A DNA stretch of 13,221 nt from Thiomicrorhabdus sp. (GTDB lineage Bacteria > Pseudomonadota > Gammaproteobacteria > Thiomicrospirales > Thiomicrospiraceae): positions 1-13,221 of the forward strand of contig WFNQ01000199.1 in assembly GCA_015488565.1 (NCBI GenBank), written 5' to 3'. The translations under genes were made by a program, and so were the position numbers. Of this stretch, positions 6,254 to 13,221 are shown in pieces. Positions within the stretch are counted from its first letter, which is position 1, and each line of letters opens with the position of its first letter. Under the pieces are notes generated by a model. It had not been told where the DNA came from and made no database searches. It saw only the letters and a program-made list of their open reading frames with translations.

Positions 6254-6710
6254 AGAAGAGGATTTAAGTGCTTGGGGGGATGCTTTAGCGGAGCAAGCTG
6301 ACTCTGAGGCTGGTGAAGAGGCTTCAGCAGAAGATCCATGGGGAGAAGCACTCTCTGAACAAGCCGATGCAGAAGCGGCCGTGGAGCCAGATGATGTGAG
6401 TTCTGCAGCATTTGATCAATTGAGTTCAGACCGGGGAGAGGGTAAAAATAAAGTTGACTTGGATGTTCTGCTTGATATTCCTGTTACGTTACAATTAGAG
6501 ATAGGGCGCGCAAAGGTCTCTATTCGGAATTTACTTTCATACACTCAAGGTTCTGTGGTTGAAATGGATCGTTTAGCAGGTGAGCCGTTAGACTTGTTGG
6601 TGAATGGTACGCTGATTGCCCACGGTGAAGTGGTGGTTATTAATGATAAGTTTGGAGTTCGGTTAACAGATGTGGTGAGCCCTCAGGATCGGATTAAAAA
6701 GCTAAAATGA
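6246..6710 (+). CDS. fliN: Flagellar motor switch protein FliN
   Basis: FliN forms the base of the C-ring with FliM and docks the export ATPase complex through FliH. The 154-residue protein has the conserved SpoA domain at about 72-154 (DIPVTLQLEIGRAKVSIRNL, then GSVVEMDRLAGEPLDLLVNG). The N-terminus is acidic and carries two near copies of one motif: SAWGDALAEQADSEA at 8-22 and DPWGEALSEQADAEA at 30-44. E. coli FliN, as I recall it, has one related WAEALSEQ segment, so here the segment appears duplicated, which explains part of the extra length. The start ATG lies inside the last codons of fliM, with AAGGA at 6233-6237 as ribosome-binding site. The stop codon overlaps the start of a six-codon ORF that leads to fliO. 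Confidence 0.95.
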   Translation: MSEEEDLSAWGDALAEQADSEAGEEASAEDPWGEALSEQADAEAAVEPDDVSSAAFDQLSSDRGEGKNKVDLDVLLDIPVTLQLEIGRAKVSIRNLLSYTQGSVVEMDRLAGEPLDLLVNGTLIAHGEVVVINDKFGVRLTDVVSPQDRIKKLK

Positions 6711-6727
6711 TTAAAAAAATAAAATAA
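6707..6727 (+). CDS. Six-codon ORF linking fliN to fliO (possible translational coupler)
   Basis: ATG at 6707 overlaps the fliN stop as ATGA. The frame reads MIKKIK and ends at TAA 6725-6727, whose last base is the first base of the fliO ATG (TAATG). Both junctions are classic stop/start overlaps for reinitiation. fliO has no visible Shine-Dalgarno sequence of its own in the A-rich stretch upstream. Whether the peptide is made is unknown, and in such A/T-rich DNA a chance arrangement is possible. Confidence 0.3.
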   Translation: MIKKIK

Positions 6728-7194
6728 TGTCTAAATTCACTTCTGCTTGGCTCTTTTTGAGCGTTCTTTTTTATGCTTCGGTTTCTGTGGCAGAGAGTTC
6801 GGCCGCCAGTATTGGTGAATCTGTGGCTCGGCCAAGTGAATATTTTGGGCAGATCATGCTTTCATTGGTCTTGGTTTTACTTATTATTTTTTTAGCGGCT
6901 TGGATTTTACGTCGTTATAGTCGCTTTCCAGGTGTGGCCGATGGAAATCTGAAGGTGATTGGGGCATTATCAGTAGGGCAAAGGGAGCGTATTCTTTTGT
7001 TACAGGTTGGGCAGGAGCAGATTGTTGTCGGTGTGACCTCTAATAAAATTACAACGTTACATCAACTTGAAGAACCCGTGCAAGTAAAGGATAATGCTCC
7101 AATGAGTAGCCAATTTTCAAAGCGGCTACAAGAAGCTTTAACCCCTCGTTCAAAACCTAAGGAAGCTCCAAAAACTCATCGTGCAGATTCTTAA
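6727..7194 (+). CDS. fliO: Flagellar biosynthesis protein FliO
   Basis: FliO is an assembly factor for the FliP ring of the flagellar export gate and is not itself in the final core. The 155-residue protein has an apparent signal peptide at 1-22 (cleavage after SVA), a short periplasmic stretch, one transmembrane helix at about 41-61 and the FliO cytoplasmic domain (LKVIGALSVGQRERILLLQV, then IVVGVT). The tail is basic. The ATG at 6727 is the only usable start, because an in-frame TAA lies at 6712-6714. No ribosome-binding site is visible, so translation probably depends on ribosomes finishing fliN or the tiny ORF between them. Its end overlaps fliP by 14 bp. Family assignment rests on the membrane layout, the GQRERILLL-type motif and the position between fliN and fliP. 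Confidence 0.9.
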   Translation: MSKFTSAWLFLSVLFYASVSVAESSAASIGESVARPSEYFGQIMLSLVLVLLIIFLAAWILRRYSRFPGVADGNLKVIGALSVGQRERILLLQVGQEQIVVGVTSNKITTLHQLEEPVQVKDNAPMSSQFSKRLQEALTPRSKPKEAPKTHRADS

Positions 7195-7933
7195 AACCGC
7201 CCTTTTCCTTACACTCACTTTTCTTCCAGTCTTGTCATGGGCGATGCCTGGTATTCCCGCATTTACGGTAGAAACCGATGCGGAAGGAAGTCAAGACTAT
7301 ACCTTAACGATGCAAATTTTACTGTTAATGACGGGGCTAACCCTGTTGCCAGCAGCGCTTATTGCCACCACTTCTTTTTTACGAATTGTTATCGTTCTTG
7401 CTTTGTTACGTCAAGCACTGGGTACGATGCAAACACCGTCTAATCAAGTGCTTATTGGACTGGCGTTGTTTTTAACGCTTTTTATTATGGGACCCGTGCT
7501 GGATAAAATTTATGATGAGGCTGTCAGCCCTTACTTGGAGGAGCAAATACAGTTTAAAGAGGCGGTAGAACGGGGTTCTAAGCCAATGCATCAGTTTATG
7601 CTGCAACAAACACGGGAAGATGATTTAGGCATGTTTGCTAAAATGGCCGATATTACTTTATCAGACCCTCATGACGTGCCTTTTAAAGTCTTGATTCCCG
7701 CTTTTATGGTGAGTGAGCTGAAGACGGCATTTCAAATAGGCTTTATGATTTTCATTCCCTTTTTAATTATTGATTTAGTGGTCGCCAGTTTATTGATGGC
7801 GATGGGGATGATGATGCTCTCCCCGATGATTATCTCTTTGCCTTTTAAGTTAATGCTGTTTGTTTTAATTGATGGCTGGGTCTTGGTTACAGGCACGTTA
7901 GCGAATAGCTTTGTCGTACCAGGAGGCATCTAA
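7181..7933 (+). CDS. fliP: Flagellar export gate protein FliP
   Basis: FliP forms the pentameric core of the flagellar type III export gate with FliQ and FliR. The 250-residue protein has a signal peptide at 1-21 (ending LSWA), as known for FliP of enteric bacteria, and four hydrophobic segments. The family signature SFLRIVIVLALLRQALG lies at 65-81, and the methionine-rich pore loop MAMGMMMLSP at 206-215 corresponds to the M-gasket that seals the closed gate. The start is GTG at 7181. It is the first possible start after an in-frame stop at 7139 and the one that gives the full signal peptide. AAGGAAG at 7159-7165 is somewhat far upstream, so coupling to fliO, which overlaps by 14 bp, is likely. 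The stop shares a base with the fliQ start (TAATG). Confidence 0.96.
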   Translation: MQILKTALFLTLTFLPVLSWAMPGIPAFTVETDAEGSQDYTLTMQILLLMTGLTLLPAALIATTSFLRIVIVLALLRQALGTMQTPSNQVLIGLALFLTLFIMGPVLDKIYDEAVSPYLEEQIQFKEAVERGSKPMHQFMLQQTREDDLGMFAKMADITLSDPHDVPFKVLIPAFMVSELKTAFQIGFMIFIPFLIIDLVVASLLMAMGMMMLSPMIISLPFKLMLFVLIDGWVLVTGTLANSFVVPGGI

Positions 7934-8202
7934 TGCAACAAGAATTTGTATTAACACTTGGCCAAAGAATGTTAGAAGTGGTGGCCATGATGGCCGCGCC
8001 TTTATTAATTCCTGCACTGCTGGTTGGTTTATTGGTTGGCATGTTTCAAGCCGCCACTCAAATTAATGAAATGACGTTGAGCTTTATTCCAAAACTCATG
8101 ATAGTGGGGGTGGCGTTAGTGGTCGCAGGGCCTTGGATGTTAACCACTTTAATCTCTTTTACACGTGAGTTGTATTTAAATATTCCAGCAATGATTGGGT
8201 AG
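7933..8202 (+). CDS. fliQ: Flagellar export gate protein FliQ
   Basis: FliQ is the small two-helix subunit, four copies of which wrap the FliP/FliR core of the export gate. The 89-residue length is exactly that usual for the family. Two long hydrophobic helices (about 15-40 and 52-77) flank the characteristic QAATQINEMTLSFIPKL stretch. The ATG overlaps the fliP stop by one base and is served by a strong AGGAGG at 7921-7926 within the last fliP codons. Confidence 0.96.
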   Translation: MQQEFVLTLGQRMLEVVAMMAAPLLIPALLVGLLVGMFQAATQINEMTLSFIPKLMIVGVALVVAGPWMLTTLISFTRELYLNIPAMIG

Positions 8203-8206
8203 TTGG

Positions 8207-8986
8207 ATGACCTTTAGCTATCCAGAATTCTTGCAACTGGCTGGTTTATATTTTTATCCCTTTGTGCGCATTAGCGCCATGTTTATGATTATTCCGATCT
8301 ATGCATTTCGTTCCGTTCCTATTCGCTTTAAATTAATTTTAACGGTGTTTATTACGCTAGCCGTTGCCCCTTCGTTGTCCCTACCACCACCAGTTGATCC
8401 CTTTACTTGGAAGGGCATTTTGTTTATCTCTCAGCAAATATTAATTGGTCTTGCTATGGGGCTGATTTTTTTAGTCGTATTTCAAGCCTTTGTAATGGCA
8501 GGACATATGATTGCTATGGCGATGGGGCTGGCCTTTGCTTCGATGGTGGACCCTGGCTCAGGGTCTCAAGCACCGATAGTCTCGCAATATTTTTCAATTA
8601 TTGTCACGCTGTTATTTTTGGCCTTAAATGGTCATCTATTAGTAATTCAGGTGGTGGTGGATAGCTTTGAGTATCTTCCGATCGGCGTCTCATTTTTAAC
8701 ACGAGACAGCTTAAGGTTAATTTTTGAGTTTGGCAGTTATATTTTTTTAGCAGGGGTGTTAATTGCCTTACCTGCGGTCACGGCATTGTTATTGGTGAAC
8801 ATCGCTTTTGGTGTGGTAACACGTGCGGCGCCAGCGCTTAATATTTTTGCGGTAGGTTTTCCCATTACCTTATTAGCGGGATTGGTTTTATTGTCTTTGA
8901 TCACTCCCTTAATGTTACCCCACCTGCAAGAATTAATTGCTCATGCACTTGATATCGTGACTCGATTGAGTTTAACAGGAGCATAA
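8207..8986 (+). CDS. fliR: Flagellar export gate protein FliR
   Basis: FliR is the single-copy subunit that completes the export gate core with FliP and FliQ. It is 259 residues from the ATG at 8207, with about six hydrophobic segments and the family features LYFYPFVRI near the N-terminus and GLAFASMVDPGSGSQAPIVS in the centre. An in-frame TTG at 8195 would add four residues (MGSW) and overlap fliQ by 8 bp. I prefer the ATG because the distance to the LYFYP motif then fits other FliR proteins better. Ribosome-binding sequence is weak at both (GGGTAG at 8197-8202), so coupling to fliQ is likely. The 3' end carries AGGAG for flhB. Confidence 0.93.
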   Translation: MTFSYPEFLQLAGLYFYPFVRISAMFMIIPIYAFRSVPIRFKLILTVFITLAVAPSLSLPPPVDPFTWKGILFISQQILIGLAMGLIFLVVFQAFVMAGHMIAMAMGLAFASMVDPGSGSQAPIVSQYFSIIVTLLFLALNGHLLVIQVVVDSFEYLPIGVSFLTRDSLRLIFEFGSYIFLAGVLIALPAVTALLLVNIAFGVVTRAAPALNIFAVGFPITLLAGLVLLSLITPLMLPHLQELIAHALDIVTRLSLTGA

Positions 8987-8990
8987 GTCA

Positions 8991-10121
8991 ATGGCTGAAA
9001 ATGCAGATGGCTCAGAGAAGTCCGAAGAACCCACCGAGAAAAAATTACGAGAATCGAGAGAAAAAGGGCAAATTCCTCGTTCTAGAGAGTTAACCACACT
9101 CTTAGTGACGCTGTCAGCGGCACTGTTTTTGATGTTTTATGGCGCTCAGATGATAGAGGATTTTGAGGTCATTATGATCAAAGGACTTAGCTTTGATCGC
9201 TCTGTCGCATTTGATACCTTAAAATTATTTGATTTGATTGGTGCGTTGGTTGAAACGGCTTTTTACTTAATATTGCCTTTTCTCTTGGTCATGACCTTCA
9301 TCGCATTGGTTGCCCCTGTATTATTAGGAGGATGGTCATTTAGTGTGAAAGCTATGTCACCTAAACTTAGTAAATTAAACCCTGTTTCAGGCATTAAGCG
9401 GATGTTTTCAACCAAAGCATTATTGGAGTTGTTTAAAGCCTTTGCTAAGTTTACGCTTGTTTTATCGATGGCGGTATTTTTTATTTACACGACATTTGGA
9501 GAGATTTTAGCGTTAGGGATTGAGCCATTGAGATCTGCTTTAGGTCATGCGGGAAGCTTGATTGTAGAAGCGTTTATCTTTGTTAGCTTATCTTTACTTA
9601 TTGTGGCCGCTATTGATGTCCCTTTTCAGTTGTGGGATCACAACCGACAGTTATTAATGACGAAGCAAGAGGTGAAAGAAGAGCATAAACAGCAAGAAGG
9701 GAATCCAGAAGTGAAAGGACGAATTCGACAGGTGCAAAGAGAGATGTCACAACGCCGAATGATGGAGAAAGTACCCGATGCCGATGTGATTATTACCAAC
9801 CCGACCCATTTTGCGATTGCACTGAAATACGATACCGAGTCGATGCAAGAGCCAATTGTATTGGCCATGGGAGTCGACTTTATGGCGGCTCAAATTCGAA
9901 CTGTTGCGACGGAAAAAAATATTACGATTATAGAAGCCCCGCCGTTAGCGCGTGCTTTATACTATAATGCTGAGATTGATCAACCCATTCCGTATGACTT
10001 GTTTAAAGCGGTGGCTTCAATTTTAGCCTATGTGTATCAGTTAAAAGAGCACGGTAAGGCTGAAGAGGTTGATTTTGAAGCGCTCCCGATTCCAGACAAT
10101 ATGAAAACTGACATAGAGTAA
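8991..10121 (+). CDS. flhB: Flagellar export switch protein FlhB
   Basis: FlhB is the export-gate subunit that sets substrate specificity. Its cytoplasmic domain cleaves itself at NPTH and, with FliK, switches export from hook to filament proteins. The 376-residue protein begins with the conserved SEEPTEKKLRESREKGQIPR region. It has four transmembrane segments (about 35-55, 88-112, 145-170 and 188-210) and then the cytoplasmic domain with the intact autocleavage motif NPTH at 270-273, cut between N270 and P271. The C-terminal piece ends with VDFEALPIPDN and a short acidic tail. The ATG has AGGAG at 8977-8981. Its partner FliK is encoded at the head of the same cluster. Confidence 0.96.
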   Translation: MAENADGSEKSEEPTEKKLRESREKGQIPRSRELTTLLVTLSAALFLMFYGAQMIEDFEVIMIKGLSFDRSVAFDTLKLFDLIGALVETAFYLILPFLLVMTFIALVAPVLLGGWSFSVKAMSPKLSKLNPVSGIKRMFSTKALLELFKAFAKFTLVLSMAVFFIYTTFGEILALGIEPLRSALGHAGSLIVEAFIFVSLSLLIVAAIDVPFQLWDHNRQLLMTKQEVKEEHKQQEGNPEVKGRIRQVQREMSQRRMMEKVPDADVIITNPTHFAIALKYDTESMQEPIVLAMGVDFMAAQIRTVATEKNITIIEAPPLARALYYNAEIDQPIPYDLFKAVASILAYVYQLKEHGKAEEVDFEALPIPDNMKTDIE

Positions 10122-10134
10122 GATTAAGCGACGC

Positions 10135-12231
10135 ATGGATTTTAAACAACTGTTTACTAAAATAAAAGAGGTACTAAAGAGTGGGTTAGGAATCCCCATT
10201 GCGGTGCTTGCTTTGCTTGGTATGGTGACCATTCCCATGCCTCCATTCCTATTGGATATTTTCTTTACGTTTAATATTGCCCTCTCCTTAGTTGTTTTAG
10301 CGCTTACGTTGTATGCCAAAAGACCGCTTGATTTTGCCATTTTCCCTACCATTATTTTATTAGCCACCCTGTTTCGTTTATCGCTTAATATCGCCTCTAC
10401 CCGTGTTATTTTACTTGAAGGGCATAATGGTGGTGCGGCGGCAGGGCAGGTGATTGAGGCCTTTGGCGAGTTTGTTATTGGTGGAAATTTAGCGGTTGGT
10501 TTGGTTATTTTTGCCATTTTAGTGGTGATTAACTTTGTGGTTATTACCAAAGGTGCTGGGCGTGTTGCCGAGGTTAGTGCGCGTTTTACGTTAGACTCTA
10601 TGCCCGGAAAACAGATGGCCATTGATGCCGATTTGAATGCTGGCCTTATTACACAGGAGGAAGCTCAGATTCGACGCTCTGATATTGCCATGGAAGCTGA
10701 ATTTTATGGGTCAATGGATGGGGCAAGTAAATTTGTAAGAGGGGATGCCATTGCAGGAATCTTAATTCTTTTTATTAATTTGATTGGTGGTTTAGCGATA
10801 GGAATGGTGCAGCATGGATTGCCTTTTACTGAAGCGGGAGAGGTGTATTCGATTTTAACTTTAGGGGATGGGTTGGTTGCTCAAATACCTGCATTACTTC
10901 TTTCTACCGCTACCGCTATTATCGTGACTCGTGTAACGGGTGCAGATAAAAAAGACATGAATCAGCAGATGCAGGAACAGATGTTTGCGACACCGCAAGC
11001 ACTTGGTACGGCGGCAGGGATTGTTGGCGTGATGGGAATGATTCCGGGGATGCCAAACTTTGCATTTTTAACGTTTGCGGGCATTGCTGGAGGGGGCGCT
11101 TATTTAATTTACCGACGGCAAAAAAATACCTCAGACTCAGACGTTGATTTAACCGCCATTGAGACAGAGGAAGAGGTCAAACCGGCTGATTTAAGTTGGG
11201 ATGATGTACAAAATGTGGATGTGTTAGGCTTAGAAGTTGGCTACCGTTTGATTCCGATGGTTGACCAAGCACAAAATGGCCAGCTATTGGATCGTGTTAA
11301 GGGCGTACGTCGTAAAGTCTCTCAAGAGTTGGGTTTTTTGGTTCCTCCTGTGCATATTCGTGATAATTTGGATTTAAAGCCAAATGAGTACCGCATTATG
11401 TTGATGGGGGTTCCTTTGGGAAGCAGTGAGGTTTTTCCTGATAAAGAGTTGGCCATTAATCCAGGGCAAGTGTTTGGTGAAGTGGCCGGTATTGCGACCA
11501 AAGATCCCACATTTGGTTTGGATGCGGTTTGGATTGCTCCAAGCGATCAAGATCAGGCACAAGCATTAGGTTATACGGTGGTGGATGCCAGTACTGTTGT
11601 GGCAACTCATATCAGTCAAATTATTCAAGATTATGCTTACGACTTGTTTGGTCACGATGAAACACAGCAGTTATTAGATAAACTGAAGCAAAACTCGCCT
11701 AAGTTAGTTGAAGAATTAGTGCCCGATAAACTGTCTTTAGCGGTTGTAGTACGAGTGTTACAGAATTTGCTCAGAGAAAAAGTTCCGATTAAAGATATGC
11801 GAACCATTTTAGAAACTTTGACAGAAAAAGCGGCAACCACCAAAGACCCTAGTGAGTTAACGTCGTTTGTACGAACGGCTTTGGGTCGATCTATTGTTCA
11901 AAATATTGTTGGCAGTGAGGATGAGTTAAAGGTGATTACCTTAGAGCCTAGCTTGGAACAAATTTTGCTTCAAGCAACGCAAGGCGCACCAGATGGCCAG
12001 TTAGCGATCGAACCTGGGTTAGCAGAAAGGTTACATACGACTCTAAAAGAAGAGTCACAAAAGCTAGAGGCCACGGGGCAGCCCCCTGTTTTATTAGTGG
12101 CACCTCAAATACGTGCACAATTGGCTCGGCTCTTTAAATACAGTTTGCCAGAATTATTTATTCTTGCGTATTCCGAGGTGCCAGAAAACCGACAAATCAG
12201 TGTGGTCGCGAATGTAGGGCAAGGAGGGTAA
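10135..12231 (+). CDS. flhA: Flagellar export gate protein FlhA
   Basis: FlhA is the large nonameric export protein that couples the proton motive force to secretion and receives chaperone-substrate complexes. The 698-residue length is normal. The N-terminal membrane half (about 1-330, some eight hydrophobic segments) contains the FHIPEP family signature at about 143-167 (RVAEVSARFTLDSMPGKQM, then AIDADL). A linker follows, and the cytoplasmic receptor domain spans about 355-698, with VLGLEVGYRLIPMVD and RVLQNLLREKVPIKDMRTIL. The ATG follows flhB by 13 bp with only a weak ribosome-binding sequence. The last codons carry AGGAGG for flhF. Confidence 0.97.
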   Translation: MDFKQLFTKIKEVLKSGLGIPIAVLALLGMVTIPMPPFLLDIFFTFNIALSLVVLALTLYAKRPLDFAIFPTIILLATLFRLSLNIASTRVILLEGHNGGAAAGQVIEAFGEFVIGGNLAVGLVIFAILVVINFVVITKGAGRVAEVSARFTLDSMPGKQMAIDADLNAGLITQEEAQIRRSDIAMEAEFYGSMDGASKFVRGDAIAGILILFINLIGGLAIGMVQHGLPFTEAGEVYSILTLGDGLVAQIPALLLSTATAIIVTRVTGADKKDMNQQMQEQMFATPQALGTAAGIVGVMGMIPGMPNFAFLTFAGIAGGGAYLIYRRQKNTSDSDVDLTAIETEEEVKPADLSWDDVQNVDVLGLEVGYRLIPMVDQAQNGQLLDRVKGVRRKVSQELGFLVPPVHIRDNLDLKPNEYRIMLMGVPLGSSEVFPDKELAINPGQVFGEVAGIATKDPTFGLDAVWIAPSDQDQAQALGYTVVDASTVVATHISQIIQDYAYDLFGHDETQQLLDKLKQNSPKLVEELVPDKLSLAVVVRVLQNLLREKVPIKDMRTILETLTEKAATTKDPSELTSFVRTALGRSIVQNIVGSEDELKVITLEPSLEQILLQATQGAPDGQLAIEPGLAERLHTTLKEESQKLEATGQPPVLLVAPQIRAQLARLFKYSLPELFILAYSEVPENRQISVVANVGQGG
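12222..12227 (+). promoter_or_regulatory. Shine-Dalgarno sequence that fixes the TTG start of flhF
   Basis: A perfect AGGAGG lies five bases before TTG 12233. It overlaps the last codons and stop of flhA and supports TTG as the real flhF start, since the FlhF N-terminus (KIKRYFA) begins directly after it. Confidence 0.75.
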
Positions 12232-12232
12232 G

Positions 12233-13221
12233 TTGAAAATAAAACGGTATTTTGCTCCCTCCATGCGTTTAGCCATGAACTTAGTTCGTGAAGAGCACGG
12301 TGATGATGCGGTGATATTGTCAACGAAAGATGTTGAAGGGGGGGTGGAAATTGTTGCCGCCTTAGACCCAGAAGCGATGCAATATCAAGATATGCAAGGA
12401 GACCGTGGGGATGTGGTGGCTAGAAGCTCTTATCAAAGCCCAGAACACACCACGCCTTCTTCGATAGGGGGGGGAGAAAATAATCAAGCGTTAGCAGGAA
12501 TGGCAGCCGAGATTCAAGCGGTTAAAGCGATGCTTGAAAATCAGCTTTCAGGCTTAGCATGGGGGCATGAAGAACAGCATGAGCCGCATAAGGTAGAGCT
12601 GATTAAAAAACTATTACAGTTAGGCATAGGCTGGAATTTAAGTCAAAAATTAGTACACAGTATTGATGCTAAAAATCATCAAGCATGGACGACTATTTTG
12701 GCGAATATGGAACGCGATATTCTTGTTGAAGAACGTGATATGATTGAGCGTGGTGGCATTATTGCTTTGGTTGGGCCTACGGGAGTTGGTAAAACCACAA
12801 CGATTGCGAAAATTGCCAGTCGTTTTGTTATGCGAAACGCACCTCAAGAGCTTGCATTAATTACCACGGATTGTTATAAAATTGGTGCACAGGCTCAGTT
12901 AAAAACCTTTGCAGATCTTATTAATGTTCCCGTTCATGTGGCGACCACACAAGGGGAACTTTATGCGCTATTAGCCTCATTAGGGCATAAGAAAATGGTA
13001 TTAATTGATACCGCTGGCATGAGTCAAAGAGATTTACAGTTGTCACAGCAATTAACGTCTGGACACGAAGGTGCGACCAGTGTTCGCAATTATTTAGTGA
13101 TGTCCGCGGCGACACAGCTTAATGTGATGAGCGATATTGTGGACTCTTTTGGCCAAGTTGTCTTAAAAGGCTGTATTTTAACCAAGGTGGATGAAGCCTT
13201 GCAATTAGGCAATGTGTTAAC
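12233..13221 (+). CDS. flhF: Flagellar biosynthesis GTPase FlhF, 3' end cut by the window
   Basis: FlhF is an SRP-family GTPase that recruits early flagellar parts to the cell pole and controls flagellar number with FlhG. The frame is open from TTG 12233 to the right edge, giving 329 codons. The N-terminal B domain starts with the typical KIKRYFAPSMRLAM and EGGVEIVAAL. A variable linker covers about 46-115, followed by a helical N domain and the NG GTPase core. The P-loop is GPTGVGKT at 181-188, TTDCYKIGAQAQLKTFA follows from 211, DTAG is at 259-262 and the specificity motif TKVD at 317-320. The remainder of the G domain lies outside. The TTG start is backed by AGGAGG with ideal spacing. Poly-G tracts of 7 and 8 occur at codons 36-38 and 79-81, one in the B domain and one in the linker. 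Confidence 0.95.
   Translation, partial: MKIKRYFAPSMRLAMNLVREEHGDDAVILSTKDVEGGVEIVAALDPEAMQYQDMQGDRGDVVARSSYQSPEHTTPSSIGGGENNQALAGMAAEIQAVKAMLENQLSGLAWGHEEQHEPHKVELIKKLLQLGIGWNLSQKLVHSIDAKNHQAWTTILANMERDILVEERDMIERGGIIALVGPTGVGKTTTIAKIASRFVMRNAPQELALITTDCYKIGAQAQLKTFADLINVPVHVATTQGELYALLASLGHKKMVLIDTAGMSQRDLQLSQQLTSGHEGATSVRNYLVMSAATQLNVMSDIVDSFGQVVLKGCILTKVDEALQLGNVL
12338..12344 (+). repeat. First G tract (G7) in flhF
   Basis: Seven G cover glycine codons 36-37 and the first base of the valine codon 38, within the B domain. A shift here would destroy the GTPase reading frame. Confidence 0.9.
12467..12474 (+). repeat. Second G tract (G8) in flhF
   Basis: Eight G encode most of three glycines (79-81) in the variable linker. 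With nine G the frame reaches TAA three codons on. With seven it reaches TAG within about seven codons. Both remove the GTPase domain. Confidence 0.9.

Noticed and set aside
8407..8664. Plus-strand open frame of 85 codons inside fliR
   Set aside because: It is in another frame of a conserved membrane protein gene, and its composition is that of a frame-shifted hydrophobic protein.
10041..10622. Long minus-strand open frame (193 codons) opposite the flhB end and flhA start
   Set aside because: It lies wholly opposite two well-conserved genes, its product is low-complexity Lys/Thr/Ala-rich with no recognisable domain, and no ribosome-binding context supports it.

Overview
The window is one long, co-directional block of flagellar genes on the + strand. 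In order it holds fliK, a short chemoreceptor-like gene (here called mcp), motA, motB, fliL, fliM, fliN, fliO, fliP, fliQ, fliR, flhB, flhA and the 5' part of flhF, which runs off the right edge. The order fliL-fliM-fliN-fliO-fliP-fliQ-fliR-flhB-flhA-flhF is that of polarly flagellated Gammaproteobacteria (Vibrio/Pseudomonas style). The protein sequences look gammaproteobacterial and the DNA is moderately AT-rich by eye. A marine or sulfur-oxidising lineage such as the Thiomicrospira/Hydrogenovibrio group is possible, but that is a guess. No mobile element, tRNA, rRNA or CRISPR array is visible.

Layout. Bases 1-178 are upstream DNA with no assignable gene. They carry a good RpoN (sigma-54) -24/-12 match at 112-127, a 21-bp palindrome around the expected transcription start, and a repeated octamer further upstream. 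From 179 to 13221 the genes are tightly packed. Gaps are 0-52 bp, and fliM/fliN, fliO/fliP and fliP/fliQ overlap. I see no convincing terminator, so one long RpoN-driven transcript, perhaps with internal starts, is the simplest reading.

How the genes work together. FliO, FliP, FliQ, FliR, FlhB and FlhA form the membrane export gate of the flagellar type III secretion system. FliK is the secreted hook-length ruler that acts through the FlhB cytoplasmic domain. FliM and FliN form the switch/C-ring that binds phosphorylated CheY. MotA and MotB are the stator, with residues typical of proton coupling, and FliL is the stator-associated membrane protein. FlhF is the SRP-family GTPase that positions polar flagella.

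Less ordinary points. (1) An mcp-motA-motB cassette lies between fliK and fliL. The receptor has no periplasmic sensor domain. (2) Poly-G tracts of 7-8 bases sit in fliK, motA, motB and twice in flhF, so slippage could switch motility genes off. (3) FliM has GGTGL where gammaproteobacterial FliM usually has GGxGR. (4) The N-terminal tryptophan motif of FliN is present twice. (5) A six-codon ORF bridges fliN and fliO by overlapping stop and start codons. This is mostly a conventional flagellar operon, and I do not see an entirely unknown system in it.
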